Source: Anaerolineales bacterium
GTDB lineage: Bacteria; Chloroflexota; Anaerolineae; Anaerolineales; UBA11579
DNA: 64,000 nt
Reading direction: 5' to 3'
Assembly (NCBI GenBank): GCA_026129255.1
Contig: JAHCIJ010000001.1
Coordinates: 124,001 to 188,000, forward strand
Part shown: piece after piece, positions 35,211 to 44,282 of the stretch
Numbering within the stretch: position 1 is the stretch's first letter
Layout of the letters: every line of letters starts with the position of its first letter
Notes under the pieces: generated by a model
Database searches by the model: none
Seen by the model: the letters and a program-made list of their open reading frames with translations, nothing else
Told to the model about the DNA's origin: nothing
Made by a program: the position numbers and the translations under genes

Positions 35211-36662
35211 ATGAAGAAGCATCTACTGATCTTGCTGTCACTGCTGGTAGTAGCCTCGTTTGTTCTGGCTGCTTGCGGTGGCGGCACTGCCGCCACTCCG
35301 GCTCCGGCTGACTCCGGGTCCGGCGCTGAAAGCGATGGCGGCGTTATGGTTGAGCCTGAAGTTGCTCAGGCTGACCGTGTTCAGATCTACTGGTACATCG
35401 GTTTGGGCGCTGGCGCTCAGCCGCAGCAGATCCCCCTGCAGCGCGATTTTGTGGAGAAGTTCAACGCCTCCCAGAACCGCGTTCAGCTGATCATGATCGT
35501 GGTGGACAACCAGTTCGCGCGTGACAACCTGACCGCTCAGATCGCGGCCGGTAACGCACCGGACATCGTTGGCCCCGTGGGTACTGAAGGCCGTGGTTTC
35601 TTCCCCGGCGCCTTCCTGGACCTGCAGCCCCTGGTTGACCAGTTCAACTACGACACCAGCGACATCGACCCGGCCTTCCTGGAGTTCTACAAGGACCAGG
35701 GCGAGCTGATCGGTCTGCCGTTCGCCATCTTCCCGTCCGCGGTGTTCTACAACCGCGCTCTGTTTGATGAGGCCGGCCTGGCCTATCCTCCGCATGAGGT
35801 GGGTGAGGCTTACGTCTTGGATGGTGAAGAGGTTGAGTGGAGCTTTGACACCTTGGCTGAAGTTGCCCGCCGTCTGACGGTGGACGCCAATGGTAACGAT
35901 GCCACCAGCGCCGCCTTCGACAGCAGCAACATCGTTCAGTACGGCTTTGACTTCCAGTGGACCAAGGACAGCCCGCGCTGGTTCAGCGCTTACTTTGAGC
36001 CCTACTACCCTGTAGCGGCTAACGGTACGGCGGATCTCTCCAGCGGCCAGGTGGATGCCATCAAGTGGTACTACGATGCCATGTGGGGCAGCCAGCCCTT
36101 CCTACCGACCCAGGCTGCTATGGACAGTGACCTGATCAGCGGTAACTCCTTCAGCTCTGGCAAGGTTGCCATGGGTCTGACCCACTTGTGGTACACCTGC
36201 TGTATCGACCAGACGGCCGTTCCGAACTGGGATGTGGCTGTGGTTCCGTCTTACAATGGCGTGACCACTGCCAAGATGCATGGCGACACCTTTGCCATCA
36301 TGAACACCACCCAGCACCCGGAAGCCGCCTTCGAAGTCTACAGCTACATGCTGGGCGAAGGTTCTGCCGAGCTGTATGCCATCTATGGTGGTCTGCCCGC
36401 TCGCACCTCGCAGCAACAGGCCTTCTTCGATGGTCTGTCTGACAACTTTGCCCCCAACCAAGTGGACTGGGATGTCTTCCTGAAGATGATCCCGTACCTC
36501 GAGGTACCCGGCCACGAGCTGGTGCTGCCCAACATTGCCAAGTCGCATGACGCGTTCCTGCAGTTTGGTAGTGACCTGCGCAGCAACCCCGGCCTGGACA
36601 TCGACGCCCGTATCAGTCAGTTCCTGACCGATCTGACGGCGATCTACCAGGAAGCCGAGTAA
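35211..36662 (+). CDS. Sugar ABC transporter substrate-binding lipoprotein
   Basis: The start is the ATG at 35211 after GAGGAGA; the in-frame upstream start has no lipoprotein signal. The signal ends VLAAC (Cys22), then a Gly/Ser/Ala linker. The body is a family-1 extracellular solute-binding protein with NAPDIVGPVGTEG and GLPFAIFPSAVFYNR. Codon use is strongly biased, fitting high expression. It delivers an oligosaccharide to the two permeases downstream. Confidence 0.93.
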   Translation: MKKHLLILLSLLVVASFVLAACGGGTAATPAPADSGSGAESDGGVMVEPEVAQADRVQIYWYIGLGAGAQPQQIPLQRDFVEKFNASQNRVQLIMIVVDNQFARDNLTAQIAAGNAPDIVGPVGTEGRGFFPGAFLDLQPLVDQFNYDTSDIDPAFLEFYKDQGELIGLPFAIFPSAVFYNRALFDEAGLAYPPHEVGEAYVLDGEEVEWSFDTLAEVARRLTVDANGNDATSAAFDSSNIVQYGFDFQWTKDSPRWFSAYFEPYYPVAANGTADLSSGQVDAIKWYYDAMWGSQPFLPTQAAMDSDLISGNSFSSGKVAMGLTHLWYTCCIDQTAVPNWDVAVVPSYNGVTTAKMHGDTFAIMNTTQHPEAAFEVYSYMLGEGSAELYAIYGGLPARTSQQQAFFDGLSDNFAPNQVDWDVFLKMIPYLEVPGHELVLPNIAKSHDAFLQFGSDLRSNPGLDIDARISQFLTDLTAIYQEAE

Positions 36663-36678
36663 CCGTCTTTTAGCTTAT

Positions 36679-36722
36679 GCTCTCTGGCGGGCGCAGCACG
36701 GCCCGCCAGAGAGCTGCTTTTT
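36679..36722 (+). terminator. Attenuating terminator after the binding-protein gene
   Basis: A 14-bp perfect stem (36679-36692 with 36701-36714, 8-nt loop) is followed by a T-rich tract (36718-36722). Partial readthrough would give much more binding protein than permease, a common arrangement. Confidence 0.85.
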
Positions 36723-36734
36723 CTGAGGTGTCCG

Positions 36735-37664
36735 ATGGCAGACAAGACCCAAAAAACATCTGGAAACAACATTCAAAAACGAGAAACGCGCTGGGGCTTG
36801 CTCTTCCTTAGTCCCTGGCTGCTCGGGTTTCTCATCTTTACCCTGCTGCCTACTTTGGCATCACTGGCCTTTTCATTCACCAATTACAATCCGCTTCACC
36901 CTGACCAGATCAGCTTTGCCGGCTTTTCAAACTACGCGCGTCTGTTCACTGACCCATTCTTCCGCCAAGCCATTGGCGTGACGTTGCGTTTTGTCCTTAT
37001 CTCAGTTCCATTTGCAATCATTATTCCGCTTGGCCTGGCCCTGCTGGTCAACTCAGAACACTTGCTGGGCAAGAATATCTATCGCACTTTGTTCTTCATG
37101 CCATCCATGATCCCCGTAGTAGTGAATGTGATGGTGTGGCGCGGCATCATGAACTCCGAAACCGGTTGGCTCAACCGTATGCTCAGCTTTGTATTCGGCA
37201 TTGATGGCCCCAATTGGTTCCAGGACGAGCGCTGGGTACTGCCAGCCCTCACCCTGATGGGTGTGTGGGGCGTAGGCAACGCCATGATCATTATGCTGGC
37301 CGGCCTGCAGAACGTGCCCACCGAGCTGTACGACGCCTCCAAGGTGGATGGCGCTACTGGTATCCAGCGCTTCCGCCATGTGACCTTGCCCATCATTTCG
37401 CCCATCATCTTCTATCAGTTGGTGCTGGCCCTCATCGGCTCCTTCCAATACTTCACACAGGCATACATCGTCAGTAATGGGCGTGGCGATCCAAATGGGT
37501 CCACCATGTTCTACAACTTGTATCTCTACCGTACTGCCTTTAACTTCCTGGATATGGGGTATGGCGCCACGCTGGCCTGGGTAATGTTTGTGGCCGTGCT
37601 GCTCATCACGATATTCCTTTTCCGCACGCAGCAACGCTGGGTGTACTACGCAGGAGGCGATTAA
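36735..37664 (+). CDS. Sugar ABC transporter permease, MalF/UgpA type
   Basis: 309 residues, six membrane helices, with the EAA loop LYDASKVDGATGIQRFRHVTLP that contacts the ATPase. GAGGTG lies before the ATG. It follows the binding-protein gene after a terminator hairpin and ends 2 nt before its partner permease. No ATPase gene is present in the cluster, so it probably uses a shared MsiK-like ATPase encoded elsewhere. Confidence 0.93.
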   Translation: MADKTQKTSGNNIQKRETRWGLLFLSPWLLGFLIFTLLPTLASLAFSFTNYNPLHPDQISFAGFSNYARLFTDPFFRQAIGVTLRFVLISVPFAIIIPLGLALLVNSEHLLGKNIYRTLFFMPSMIPVVVNVMVWRGIMNSETGWLNRMLSFVFGIDGPNWFQDERWVLPALTLMGVWGVGNAMIIMLAGLQNVPTELYDASKVDGATGIQRFRHVTLPIISPIIFYQLVLALIGSFQYFTQAYIVSNGRGDPNGSTMFYNLYLYRTAFNFLDMGYGATLAWVMFVAVLLITIFLFRTQQRWVYYAGGD

Positions 37665-37666
37665 AC

Positions 37667-38743
37667 ATGGCGAGCCAAACCCTGGGCGCACCCGCCAAAC
37701 CGCGTTTTCAAGCCAGGCTGCGCTTACGCAAGTTGCTGCCATACATTGGCATCTCGACCGTTGGCCTGGTGATCCTCTTGCTGTTCCTCGCTCCGCTGGG
37801 CTATATGAGCCTGACGGCTTTCAAAACCATCATCCAGGTGCGTGATCCCCATTCGCAGTGGCTGCCATCCAGCCCGGTGAACTACACCTATGAGGGCGCC
37901 GAGTACCCCTTACTGATGGTGCCGACGGATGACGATGTGCGCGAACTGGCGCTGGTCAAACCCGGCCGCGAGGAGAGCGACTATGTGGACCCGCAGAATC
38001 CTGAGCTGGGCGTGTTCACTGTGGTTGGCCGCTGGCGCACCTTTGACCCTGTGTATGAGCTTAACCCCACCACGGATAACTTCCCAACCTCGTGGGAGCA
38101 GGTCAACCTGGGGCGCTTGTTCCGCAACACTATCATCATCGCCACGTTGGGCACTATTGGTACGCTGCTCTCCTCTGTCCTGGTGGCGTATGGTTTTGCG
38201 CGTTTCCGCGTGCCGGGCATCAGCATTCTCTTTCTTCTGCTGATCTCCACCATCATCCTGCCGCGCCAGGTCACGCTCATCCCCACCTATATCTTCTTCC
38301 GCACCATCGGGTGGGGCGGCACCTGGCTGCCGCTCATCGTGCCGCATTTCTTTGCTAACGCCTACAACGTGTTCCTGCTGCGCCAGTATTTCCGCTCCAT
38401 CCCGCGCGATCTGGACGAAGCGGCTACCCTTGATGGCGCATCGCCCTGGCAGGTGCTTTGGCATGTGATCTTGCCGCAGTCCATTCCCGCCCTGATTGCT
38501 GTGGGTCTGTTCCATTTCTTCTTTGCCTGGAATGACTTCTTTGAGCCGCTGGTCTATCTGCAAGGCCGTGAAGACCTGTACACCATCTCCATCGGCATGA
38601 CCCAGTTCAATAATATCTTCAACACTCAACCGGGCTTGGCCATGGCTGCGTCTATGATGGCGATTGCCCTGCCGCTCATTATGTTCTTCCTTGCCCAGAA
38701 GGTGTTTGTGCAAGGCATCGTCGTCACCGGTGTGGAGAAATGA
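37667..38743 (+). CDS. Sugar ABC transporter permease, MalG/UgpE type, with enlarged first outer loop
   Basis: 358 residues, longer than the usual 270-300. Helix 1 (about 25-45) is followed by an extra hydrophilic segment of about 70 residues (55-130, GAEYPLLMVPTDDDVREL and onward) before the normal MetI-like core. The EAA loop LDEAATLDGASPWQVLWHVILP is intact. The extra loop would face the binding protein and may help dock it (inference). It overlaps the following glycosidase gene by ATGA. Confidence 0.92.
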   Translation: MASQTLGAPAKPRFQARLRLRKLLPYIGISTVGLVILLLFLAPLGYMSLTAFKTIIQVRDPHSQWLPSSPVNYTYEGAEYPLLMVPTDDDVRELALVKPGREESDYVDPQNPELGVFTVVGRWRTFDPVYELNPTTDNFPTSWEQVNLGRLFRNTIIIATLGTIGTLLSSVLVAYGFARFRVPGISILFLLLISTIILPRQVTLIPTYIFFRTIGWGGTWLPLIVPHFFANAYNVFLLRQYFRSIPRDLDEAATLDGASPWQVLWHVILPQSIPALIAVGLFHFFFAWNDFFEPLVYLQGREDLYTISIGMTQFNNIFNTQPGLAMAASMMAIALPLIMFFLAQKVFVQGIVVTGVEK

Positions 38744-40110
38744 GGCTGCTCGGCCCAGCCAGCGTACGCCTCAGCCTTGCCTGCGTTTGTGTAGCCCTGC
38801 TGCTGGCCGCTTGCAGCCCCGCGGCGGCCGCCGCGCCTGAGAGCGAGACGCCCGCCGGCCCACAACCGTTGCCTACCCTCACACCCACCAGCCCAGCCGC
38901 CACCGCGGGGCTGTTTGTGGATGCTGCTGTGGCCGCCGGCCCGGTGAGCCCACTGGTTTACGGTACCAACTACGGCCCGTGGCTGTTTGTGCCGCTGCAA
39001 ATGCAGCCGGCGGCCGCCGCCGCCAATCTGAGCGTCATCCGCTACCCCGGCGGCAACTGGGGTGACCGCAACGATATGGATGAATGGAACCTGGATCAGT
39101 ACATTATGCTGACCAGGCAGTTTGGCGCTGAGCCCTACATCCATGTGCGTTTGCTCAATGGCACGGCCGAGAAGGCCGCCGGAGTAGTGCACATGCTGAA
39201 CGTTGAAAAGGGTTACAACGTGCGCTTCTGGTCCATCGGCAATGAGCCCAATCTATTTGGCGATGGCTATGACACCGAGCAGTTTGTGCGTGAGTGGCGC
39301 GAGTGGGCCGAGGCCATGCGTGCCGTGGATCCCAGCATTATCCTCATCGGCCCTGAGATCAACCAGTTCTACGAATATCCCACCCAGCCGCACCAGCAGG
39401 AGCTGGAGCGCTGGATGATCGAGTTTCTGCAAGCCAATGGCGATATGGTGGATGTAGTCTCCGTCCATCGCTATCCCTTCCCGAGTTCGCAACTGGCTGG
39501 CCCGCCCACTCCGGATGAGCTGCGCCACGCCTCCGCAGAGTGGGACGTAAAGATTCCCTACTTGCGCAGCCTGGTGCGTGAATACACCGGGCGCGATATT
39601 CCTGTAGCGGTCACTGAAGCCAACTCCAGTTGGGCGGGCAGCAGTGGCGGCGATACCACCTTGGATTCACACCTGAGCGCCATCTGGTGGGGCGATTCGC
39701 TCGGCCGCATGATCCGCAATGGCGTGTACATGGTCAACCAGTTTGCCATCGCCGGCACCTTCGGCATGATGACGAACTATGAAGTCCGGCCCATCTACAA
39801 CGTGTACCTGATGTACAAGGAATTCGGGCAGGAGCTGGTCCACGCATCTTCGGGCGAGGAGTTGGTCTCTGTCTTTGCCTCATTGCGTGAGGATGGCAGC
39901 CTGGCGGTCATGGTGGTCAACCTGGCTGCTGAGACGCAGCGGGTTCCGCTCACTATTAGCGGCTGGAACCTACCGGCCGAAGCGCAGGTCTTGCTGTTTG
40001 ATAAGGACCATGCCGCCGAAGAGCAGCTTGCGCTGACCATCGGCCCGGACACCACACTTGAGCTCAGCCCAGAATCGATGCTGCTGCTGGTGCTTCCGGC
40101 AGGGGATTAG
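38740..40110 (+). CDS. Lipoprotein glycoside hydrolase, clan GH-A (GH39/GH51-like)
   Basis: A lipoprotein signal (LLAAC, Cys25) and a Pro/Thr linker place it on the outer face of the membrane. The barrel has SIGNEPNLFG, giving the acid/base Glu after Asn, and VAVTEANSSW, giving the likely nucleophile Glu. A small C-terminal beta domain follows (about 355-456). Families 39, 51 and 44 are all possible by motif. It is translationally coupled to the permease, so it probably trims the sugar that is imported. Confidence 0.82.
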   Translation: MRLLGPASVRLSLACVCVALLLAACSPAAAAAPESETPAGPQPLPTLTPTSPAATAGLFVDAAVAAGPVSPLVYGTNYGPWLFVPLQMQPAAAAANLSVIRYPGGNWGDRNDMDEWNLDQYIMLTRQFGAEPYIHVRLLNGTAEKAAGVVHMLNVEKGYNVRFWSIGNEPNLFGDGYDTEQFVREWREWAEAMRAVDPSIILIGPEINQFYEYPTQPHQQELERWMIEFLQANGDMVDVVSVHRYPFPSSQLAGPPTPDELRHASAEWDVKIPYLRSLVREYTGRDIPVAVTEANSSWAGSSGGDTTLDSHLSAIWWGDSLGRMIRNGVYMVNQFAIAGTFGMMTNYEVRPIYNVYLMYKEFGQELVHASSGEELVSVFASLREDGSLAVMVVNLAAETQRVPLTISGWNLPAEAQVLLFDKDHAAEEQLALTIGPDTTLELSPESMLLLVLPAGD

Positions 40111-40113
40111 CGC

Positions 40114-41355
40114 ATGAGCTCAACGGCACAGCCTTTCATTCTTGGCGCCAACTACTGGCCGCACCGCAAAGCCATGTATTGGTGGAGCCAGTTCGATGCT
40201 ACCGAGGTGCGCGAGGAGTTTGCCCTCATGCGTGAGATCGGGCTGGATGTGGCGCGCATCTTCCTGCTGTGGGATGACTTTCAGCCCCAGCCGGATAGCG
40301 TCTCCCCCCAGGCGCTGTCTGATCTTGAGACGGTGTGCAACATCGCCGCTGATAGCGGCCTCAAGCTGGATGTCACCTTCTTCACCGGCCACATGAGCGG
40401 CCCCAACTGGGCGCCGCGCTGGCTGCTGGGCGGCCCGCTGCCGCACCACACATGGATTCGCCAAGTGGTCAGCCAGGGTCAGGTGCAGAACAGCGGCTAC
40501 CGCAACTTCTTCAATGACCCGGTTGCCTTGCAGGCTGAACGCTTGCTCCTGCGCACCGTCGTAGAGCGCTTTAAGCAGCACCCGGCCATCTGGATGTGGA
40601 ACCTGGGCAACGAGCCAGACCTGTTCGCCTGGCCCGCTTCCAATGCGGAGGGGCGCGCCTGGACGCGAGAGATGACCCAGCTCATCAAAGAGATCGATCC
40701 CGCGCACCCGGTTACCTTGGGCTTGCACGGCGGCAGCCTGCATGAGCGCAACGGCCTGACCATCAGTGATGTCTACGCCGAAACTGATGTGGCGGTCATG
40801 CACTCCTACCCCATGTATGTGGATTGGTCGCGCCAGCCGCTCGATCCTGATTTTGTACCCTACACCTGCGCCATCACCGCCAGCATGGCTGGCAAGCCCG
40901 TCTTGATGGAAGAGTTTGGTGGCTGCACCGCCGCTCCCGGCCAACCCTCGTATGACTGGGAGTGGGATGCCCTCGGCCAGCACTACAAGCGCTTCATGGC
41001 CTCCGAAGAAGACCTGGCCGAATACTTCCGCCAGGTGCTGCCCAAACTGGTGCAGATCGGGACCACTGGCGCCATCACTTGGTGCTTCGCCGATTACGCC
41101 GAGGAGCTGTGGGACAAGCCCCCCTGCGATGCCAGCAAACACGAGCGTTTCTTTGGGCTGGTGCGCCCGGACGGTAGTCTGAAGCCGCATGCTGAAGTCA
41201 TTAAGCAGTTCGCCGCCACGCGCCCCACGGTGCAGCCGATCCCGCAATGGGCACAACTGCCCGTTGACGCTGCCGAGTTCAACGCAGACCCCAACACCCA
41301 GGTGCGCAAGCACTACCCTGACTATTTGAAGGCACTCGAAGCGGCCACACCGTAG
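40114..41355 (+). CDS. Cytoplasmic glycoside hydrolase, clan GH-A (GH5-like)
   Basis: 413 residues with no signal peptide. LGANYWPHR opens the barrel; WNLGNEPDLF carries the acid/base Glu and VLMEEFGG the nucleophile Glu. This resembles GH5 mannanase/glucanase-type enzymes; substrate is not decided by the motifs. It begins 3 nt after the lipoprotein hydrolase and probably acts on imported oligosaccharide. Confidence 0.82.
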   Translation: MSSTAQPFILGANYWPHRKAMYWWSQFDATEVREEFALMREIGLDVARIFLLWDDFQPQPDSVSPQALSDLETVCNIAADSGLKLDVTFFTGHMSGPNWAPRWLLGGPLPHHTWIRQVVSQGQVQNSGYRNFFNDPVALQAERLLLRTVVERFKQHPAIWMWNLGNEPDLFAWPASNAEGRAWTREMTQLIKEIDPAHPVTLGLHGGSLHERNGLTISDVYAETDVAVMHSYPMYVDWSRQPLDPDFVPYTCAITASMAGKPVLMEEFGGCTAAPGQPSYDWEWDALGQHYKRFMASEEDLAEYFRQVLPKLVQIGTTGAITWCFADYAEELWDKPPCDASKHERFFGLVRPDGSLKPHAEVIKQFAATRPTVQPIPQWAQLPVDAAEFNADPNTQVRKHYPDYLKALEAATP

Positions 41356-41392
41356 CGCCGTACGAATTCAACCAAGAGACTTTGAGGAGAGT

Positions 41393-43186
41393 ATGCAATC
41401 TGTAAATCAACAAACCGCTCACGCAGAGCGTGTGGCCGCCTTACTGCGTGAAATGACCCTGGCCGAAAAGATCGGCCAGATGACTTTGGTCGAGAAGAAC
41501 AGCATCACCCTGCATGATGTGGAGCGCTACTTCATCGGCGGTCTGCTCAGTGGGGGCGGGGGTTACCCCAGCCCCAACACGCCAGAGAACTGGGGCAAGA
41601 TGGTGGATGAATTCCAAAAGCATGCCCTCAACACCCGCCTGGCCATCCCCATGATCTACGGTGTGGATGCTGTGCACGGGCACAACAACGTCGTCGGCGC
41701 CACCATCTTCCCGCACAATATTGGGTTGGGCGCCACGCGCAACCCGCAGCTAGTGCGCCAGATCGCGCGCGCGACCGCTGTGGAGCTGGCTGCCACTGGC
41801 ATCTATTGGAACTATGCCCCGGCGCTCTCTGTCCCGCAGGACATTCGTTGGGGCCGCACCTTCGAAGGCTTTAGCGAGCGCACCGAGTTGGTGACCGAGC
41901 TCAGCGTGGCCTACCTGGAAGGTTTGCAGAACCCGCAGGGTGTGCTGGACCTGGATGCGCCCACCGCCGTGCTCGGCACGCCCAAGCATTTTGTGGGCGA
42001 TGGTGGTACCAGCTTCGGCTCCTCCACCACCTTCATTGCTGTGCAATACCTGCTGGATCAAGGCGTTACGGATGTGGATGAGGCCACCTTGCGCGAGCTG
42101 CACCTGGCACCCTATCTGCGGGCACTTGAAGCGGGGGCGCGTTGTGTGATGGCTTCGTTCTCCAGCTGGGGCGGCATGAAGATGCACGCCAACCGCTACC
42201 TGCTCACTGAGGTGCTCAAGAACGAGCTCGGTTTCTCCGGCTTCATTGTCACAGATTGGGAAGCGGTCAACCAGATCACACCTGATTATTACGAAGCCGT
42301 GGTGACTTCGATCAATGCTGGCATCGATATGAACATGGTGCCGTTTGACTACAAGAAATTCATTCACTGCCTCACCAAGGCAGTGAATGATGGCGATGTC
42401 AGCATGCAGCGCATTGATGATGCGGTCAGCCGTATCCTGCGCGTCAAGCTGGAGATGGGCTTGTTCGAGCGCCCGTACTCGCAGCCCAAGCTGCTGCCCG
42501 AAGTCGGCAGCGCCGCCCACCGCCAACTGGCGCGTGAAGCCGTGGCGCAGTCCGCCGTGCTGCTCAAGAACGAGGGCAACCTGCTGCCGCTGGCCAAAGA
42601 CACGCGCCTCATCTTCTTAGCCGGTGAAGCCAATGACCTGGGCCTGCAATCCGGCGGCTGGTCGATCGAATGGCAGGGCAAGAGTGGCCCCATTACCGAT
42701 GGCACCACGCTGCTGGCAGCCTTGGTGGACAGCGAGTCGACTGACAGCCAGGTGGTGTTTGACCGCTTCGGTAACTTTGATGACCAGGTGAACGCCAACG
42801 GCGAACCGCAACAAGCCGATGTAGCCGTAGTAGTGCTGGCCGAGCATCCCTACGCCGAGGGCAAGGGCGACCGTATCGACCTGGCCCTCAGCAAAGAAGA
42901 GCAGGAGCTGATCGCCCGCGTGCGTGCCCGCGCTGGCAAGCTAGTCATCATCCTCATGTCTGGGCGGCCGCTCATCATCACAGACGTGCTGGGGCAGGCA
43001 GATGCCTTCGTGGCCGCCTTCTGGCCGGGCAGCGAGGCCGCTGGCCTGGCGGACCTGCTGCTGGGCGACAAACCCTTCACGGGTAAGCTTTCCTATACTT
43101 GGCCGCGCAGCATGGAGCAGATTCCCCTCAACGGGAACACTGGCGGGGAGCCGCTGTTTCCCTTTGGCTTCGGGCTGAGCACATAG
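41393..43186 (+). CDS. Family 3 beta-glycosidase
   Basis: 597 residues, two-domain GH3 without the FnIII tail. The N-terminal barrel has GTPKHFVGDGGT and GFIVTDWEAV, whose Asp is the nucleophile. The C-terminal alpha/beta sandwich has AVLLKNEGNLLPL and AFWPGSEAAGLADLL. No signal peptide, so it is cytoplasmic. GAGGAGA precedes the ATG. It would release terminal beta-linked glucose or a similar sugar, completing the pathway of the cluster. Confidence 0.92.
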   Translation: MQSVNQQTAHAERVAALLREMTLAEKIGQMTLVEKNSITLHDVERYFIGGLLSGGGGYPSPNTPENWGKMVDEFQKHALNTRLAIPMIYGVDAVHGHNNVVGATIFPHNIGLGATRNPQLVRQIARATAVELAATGIYWNYAPALSVPQDIRWGRTFEGFSERTELVTELSVAYLEGLQNPQGVLDLDAPTAVLGTPKHFVGDGGTSFGSSTTFIAVQYLLDQGVTDVDEATLRELHLAPYLRALEAGARCVMASFSSWGGMKMHANRYLLTEVLKNELGFSGFIVTDWEAVNQITPDYYEAVVTSINAGIDMNMVPFDYKKFIHCLTKAVNDGDVSMQRIDDAVSRILRVKLEMGLFERPYSQPKLLPEVGSAAHRQLAREAVAQSAVLLKNEGNLLPLAKDTRLIFLAGEANDLGLQSGGWSIEWQGKSGPITDGTTLLAALVDSESTDSQVVFDRFGNFDDQVNANGEPQQADVAVVVLAEHPYAEGKGDRIDLALSKEEQELIARVRARAGKLVIILMSGRPLIITDVLGQADAFVAAFWPGSEAAGLADLLLGDKPFTGKLSYTWPRSMEQIPLNGNTGGEPLFPFGFGLST

Positions 43187-43188
43187 GC

Positions 43189-43244
43189 GGGCTAGTAGCC
43201 CAGGCATAGCTAGGCTATGCCTGGCATAGCCTAGGCATAGCCTA
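43189..43244. repeat. Palindromes and tandem 11-mer after the GH3 gene
   Basis: GGGCT-AGT-AGCCC (43189-43201) is followed by a 9-bp stem AGGCATAGC-TAG-GCTATGCCT (43202-43222), then two direct copies of GGCATAGCCTA (43223-43244), which are half-sites of the same palindrome. There is no T run, so it is not a standard terminator. Confidence 0.75.
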
Positions 43245-43264
43245 CGCTTCCTATTGAATTCCTT

Positions 43265-43305
43265 CGGGCGGGCGTGATAGACTGTGATTCTTATCCGCCC
43301 GCCCG
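43265..43305. repeat. GC-rich stem-loop before the SET-domain gene
   Basis: CGGGCGGGC (43265-43273) pairs with GCCCGCCCG (43297-43305) around a 23-nt AT-richer loop. It lies in the short leader or promoter region of the next gene; no ribosome site is seen there. Confidence 0.6.
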
Positions 43306-43321
43306 AGTGATTCCTGCACAC

Positions 43322-43852
43322 ATGACACAAACACAAGACTACAGCTTGCCGTATCCCAACTCATGGTTGTCTCCTGCGCTGGAGATCCGGCAGGAAGCTA
43401 CGGTGGAGGGCCGCGGCATGTTCGCCGTGCAGCCCATCCCGCGCGGCGCGGTCGTCGCCATCTGGGGCGGCGATGTGGTGCCCACCGCTGCGTTCAAAGA
43501 CCTGGCCGACTATCAAAAGAGCCAGAGCGCCCAGGTGGCGGATGGCTTTTACCTGGTGTCCAGCAAGCCTGGCCCGGGAGACTTCATCAATCACAGCTGC
43601 GATGCCAATGCAGGCTTGCAGGGCCAGATCGTCATCGTGGCCCTGCGCGATATCACCCCCGGTGAGGAAGTCTGCATTGACTACGCCATGTGTGACAGCA
43701 CGCCCGGCGAGGAGTTTGAGTGCGCCTGTGGCTCGGGCAATTGCCGCGGCACCATCACTGGCGAAGACTGGAAGCTGCCAGAGTTGCAACAGCGCTATGC
43801 CGGGCACTTCTCCACCTATCTGCAAAATAAGATCAACGCTCAAAAGGATTAA
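43322..43852 (+). CDS. SET-domain protein (lysine methyltransferase-like)
   Basis: The start is the ATG at 43322; the longer frame starts upstream inside a hairpin. 176 residues: GRGMFAVQPIPRGAVV begins the SET fold, NHSCDANAGL is the SAM/substrate-site motif, EEVCIDYAM gives the catalytic Tyr region, and a Cys-rich CACGSGNCRG is a post-SET zinc motif. SET enzymes methylate protein lysines; the bacterial target is unknown. It sits 2 nt before mscL. Confidence 0.85.
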   Translation: MTQTQDYSLPYPNSWLSPALEIRQEATVEGRGMFAVQPIPRGAVVAIWGGDVVPTAAFKDLADYQKSQSAQVADGFYLVSSKPGPGDFINHSCDANAGLQGQIVIVALRDITPGEEVCIDYAMCDSTPGEEFECACGSGNCRGTITGEDWKLPELQQRYAGHFSTYLQNKINAQKD

Positions 43853-43854
43853 CT

Positions 43855-44247
43855 ATGTTCAAAGAATTCAAGGAATTTGCAACGCGTGGCAATGCCATGG
43901 ATCTGGCGGTCGGCCTGATCCTGGGTACTGCCTTCACTGGCATCGTCAATACGCTGGTCAATGGCATCCTCATGCCTCCACTGGGCTTGCTGCTGGGCGG
44001 GGCAGACTTCAAGGATCTGTTCCTGCTGCTCCAATCCGGTGACCCTGCTGGCCCGTATGTTTCGCTGGAAGCTGCCCAGGCCGCCGGCGCCGTCACCCTC
44101 AACTATGGCGAATTTGTCAACGCCCTGATCCACTTTCTGATCGTGGCCGCGGCGCTGTTCTTCCTGGTGAGAGGCCTCAACCGTATGCGTGCGCTGGGGC
44201 AGCCAGCCGCCGCCAAGACCAAGAGCAAACCGGCCAAGAAGAAGTAG
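43855..44247 (+). CDS. mscL: Large-conductance mechanosensitive channel
   Basis: 130 residues. The N-terminal FKEFKEFATRGNAMDLAVG helix and first membrane segment, the periplasmic loop and the second segment HFLIVAAALFFLVRGLNR match MscL. The basic tail is AKTKSKPAKKK. It is a homopentameric emergency valve against osmotic downshock. It follows the SET gene directly, and both probably share one message. Confidence 0.95.
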   Translation: MFKEFKEFATRGNAMDLAVGLILGTAFTGIVNTLVNGILMPPLGLLLGGADFKDLFLLLQSGDPAGPYVSLEAAQAAGAVTLNYGEFVNALIHFLIVAAALFFLVRGLNRMRALGQPAAAKTKSKPAKKK

Positions 44248-44269
44248 CAGGGCCAGCGTATCGAATCGC

Positions 44270-44275
44270 TATAAT
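44270..44275 (+). promoter_or_regulatory. -10 element for a leaderless TadE-like message
   Basis: TATAAT ends 7 nt before the ATG at 44283, so the start point should be at or next to the A of ATG. No ribosome site is present. Confidence 0.6.
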
Positions 44276-44282
44276 TTTGCTT

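Noticed and set aside
40120-41313. Minus-strand open frame of 397 codons
   Set aside because: It mirrors the GH5-like gene in a GC-rich region. Composition and lack of motifs mark it as a shadow.
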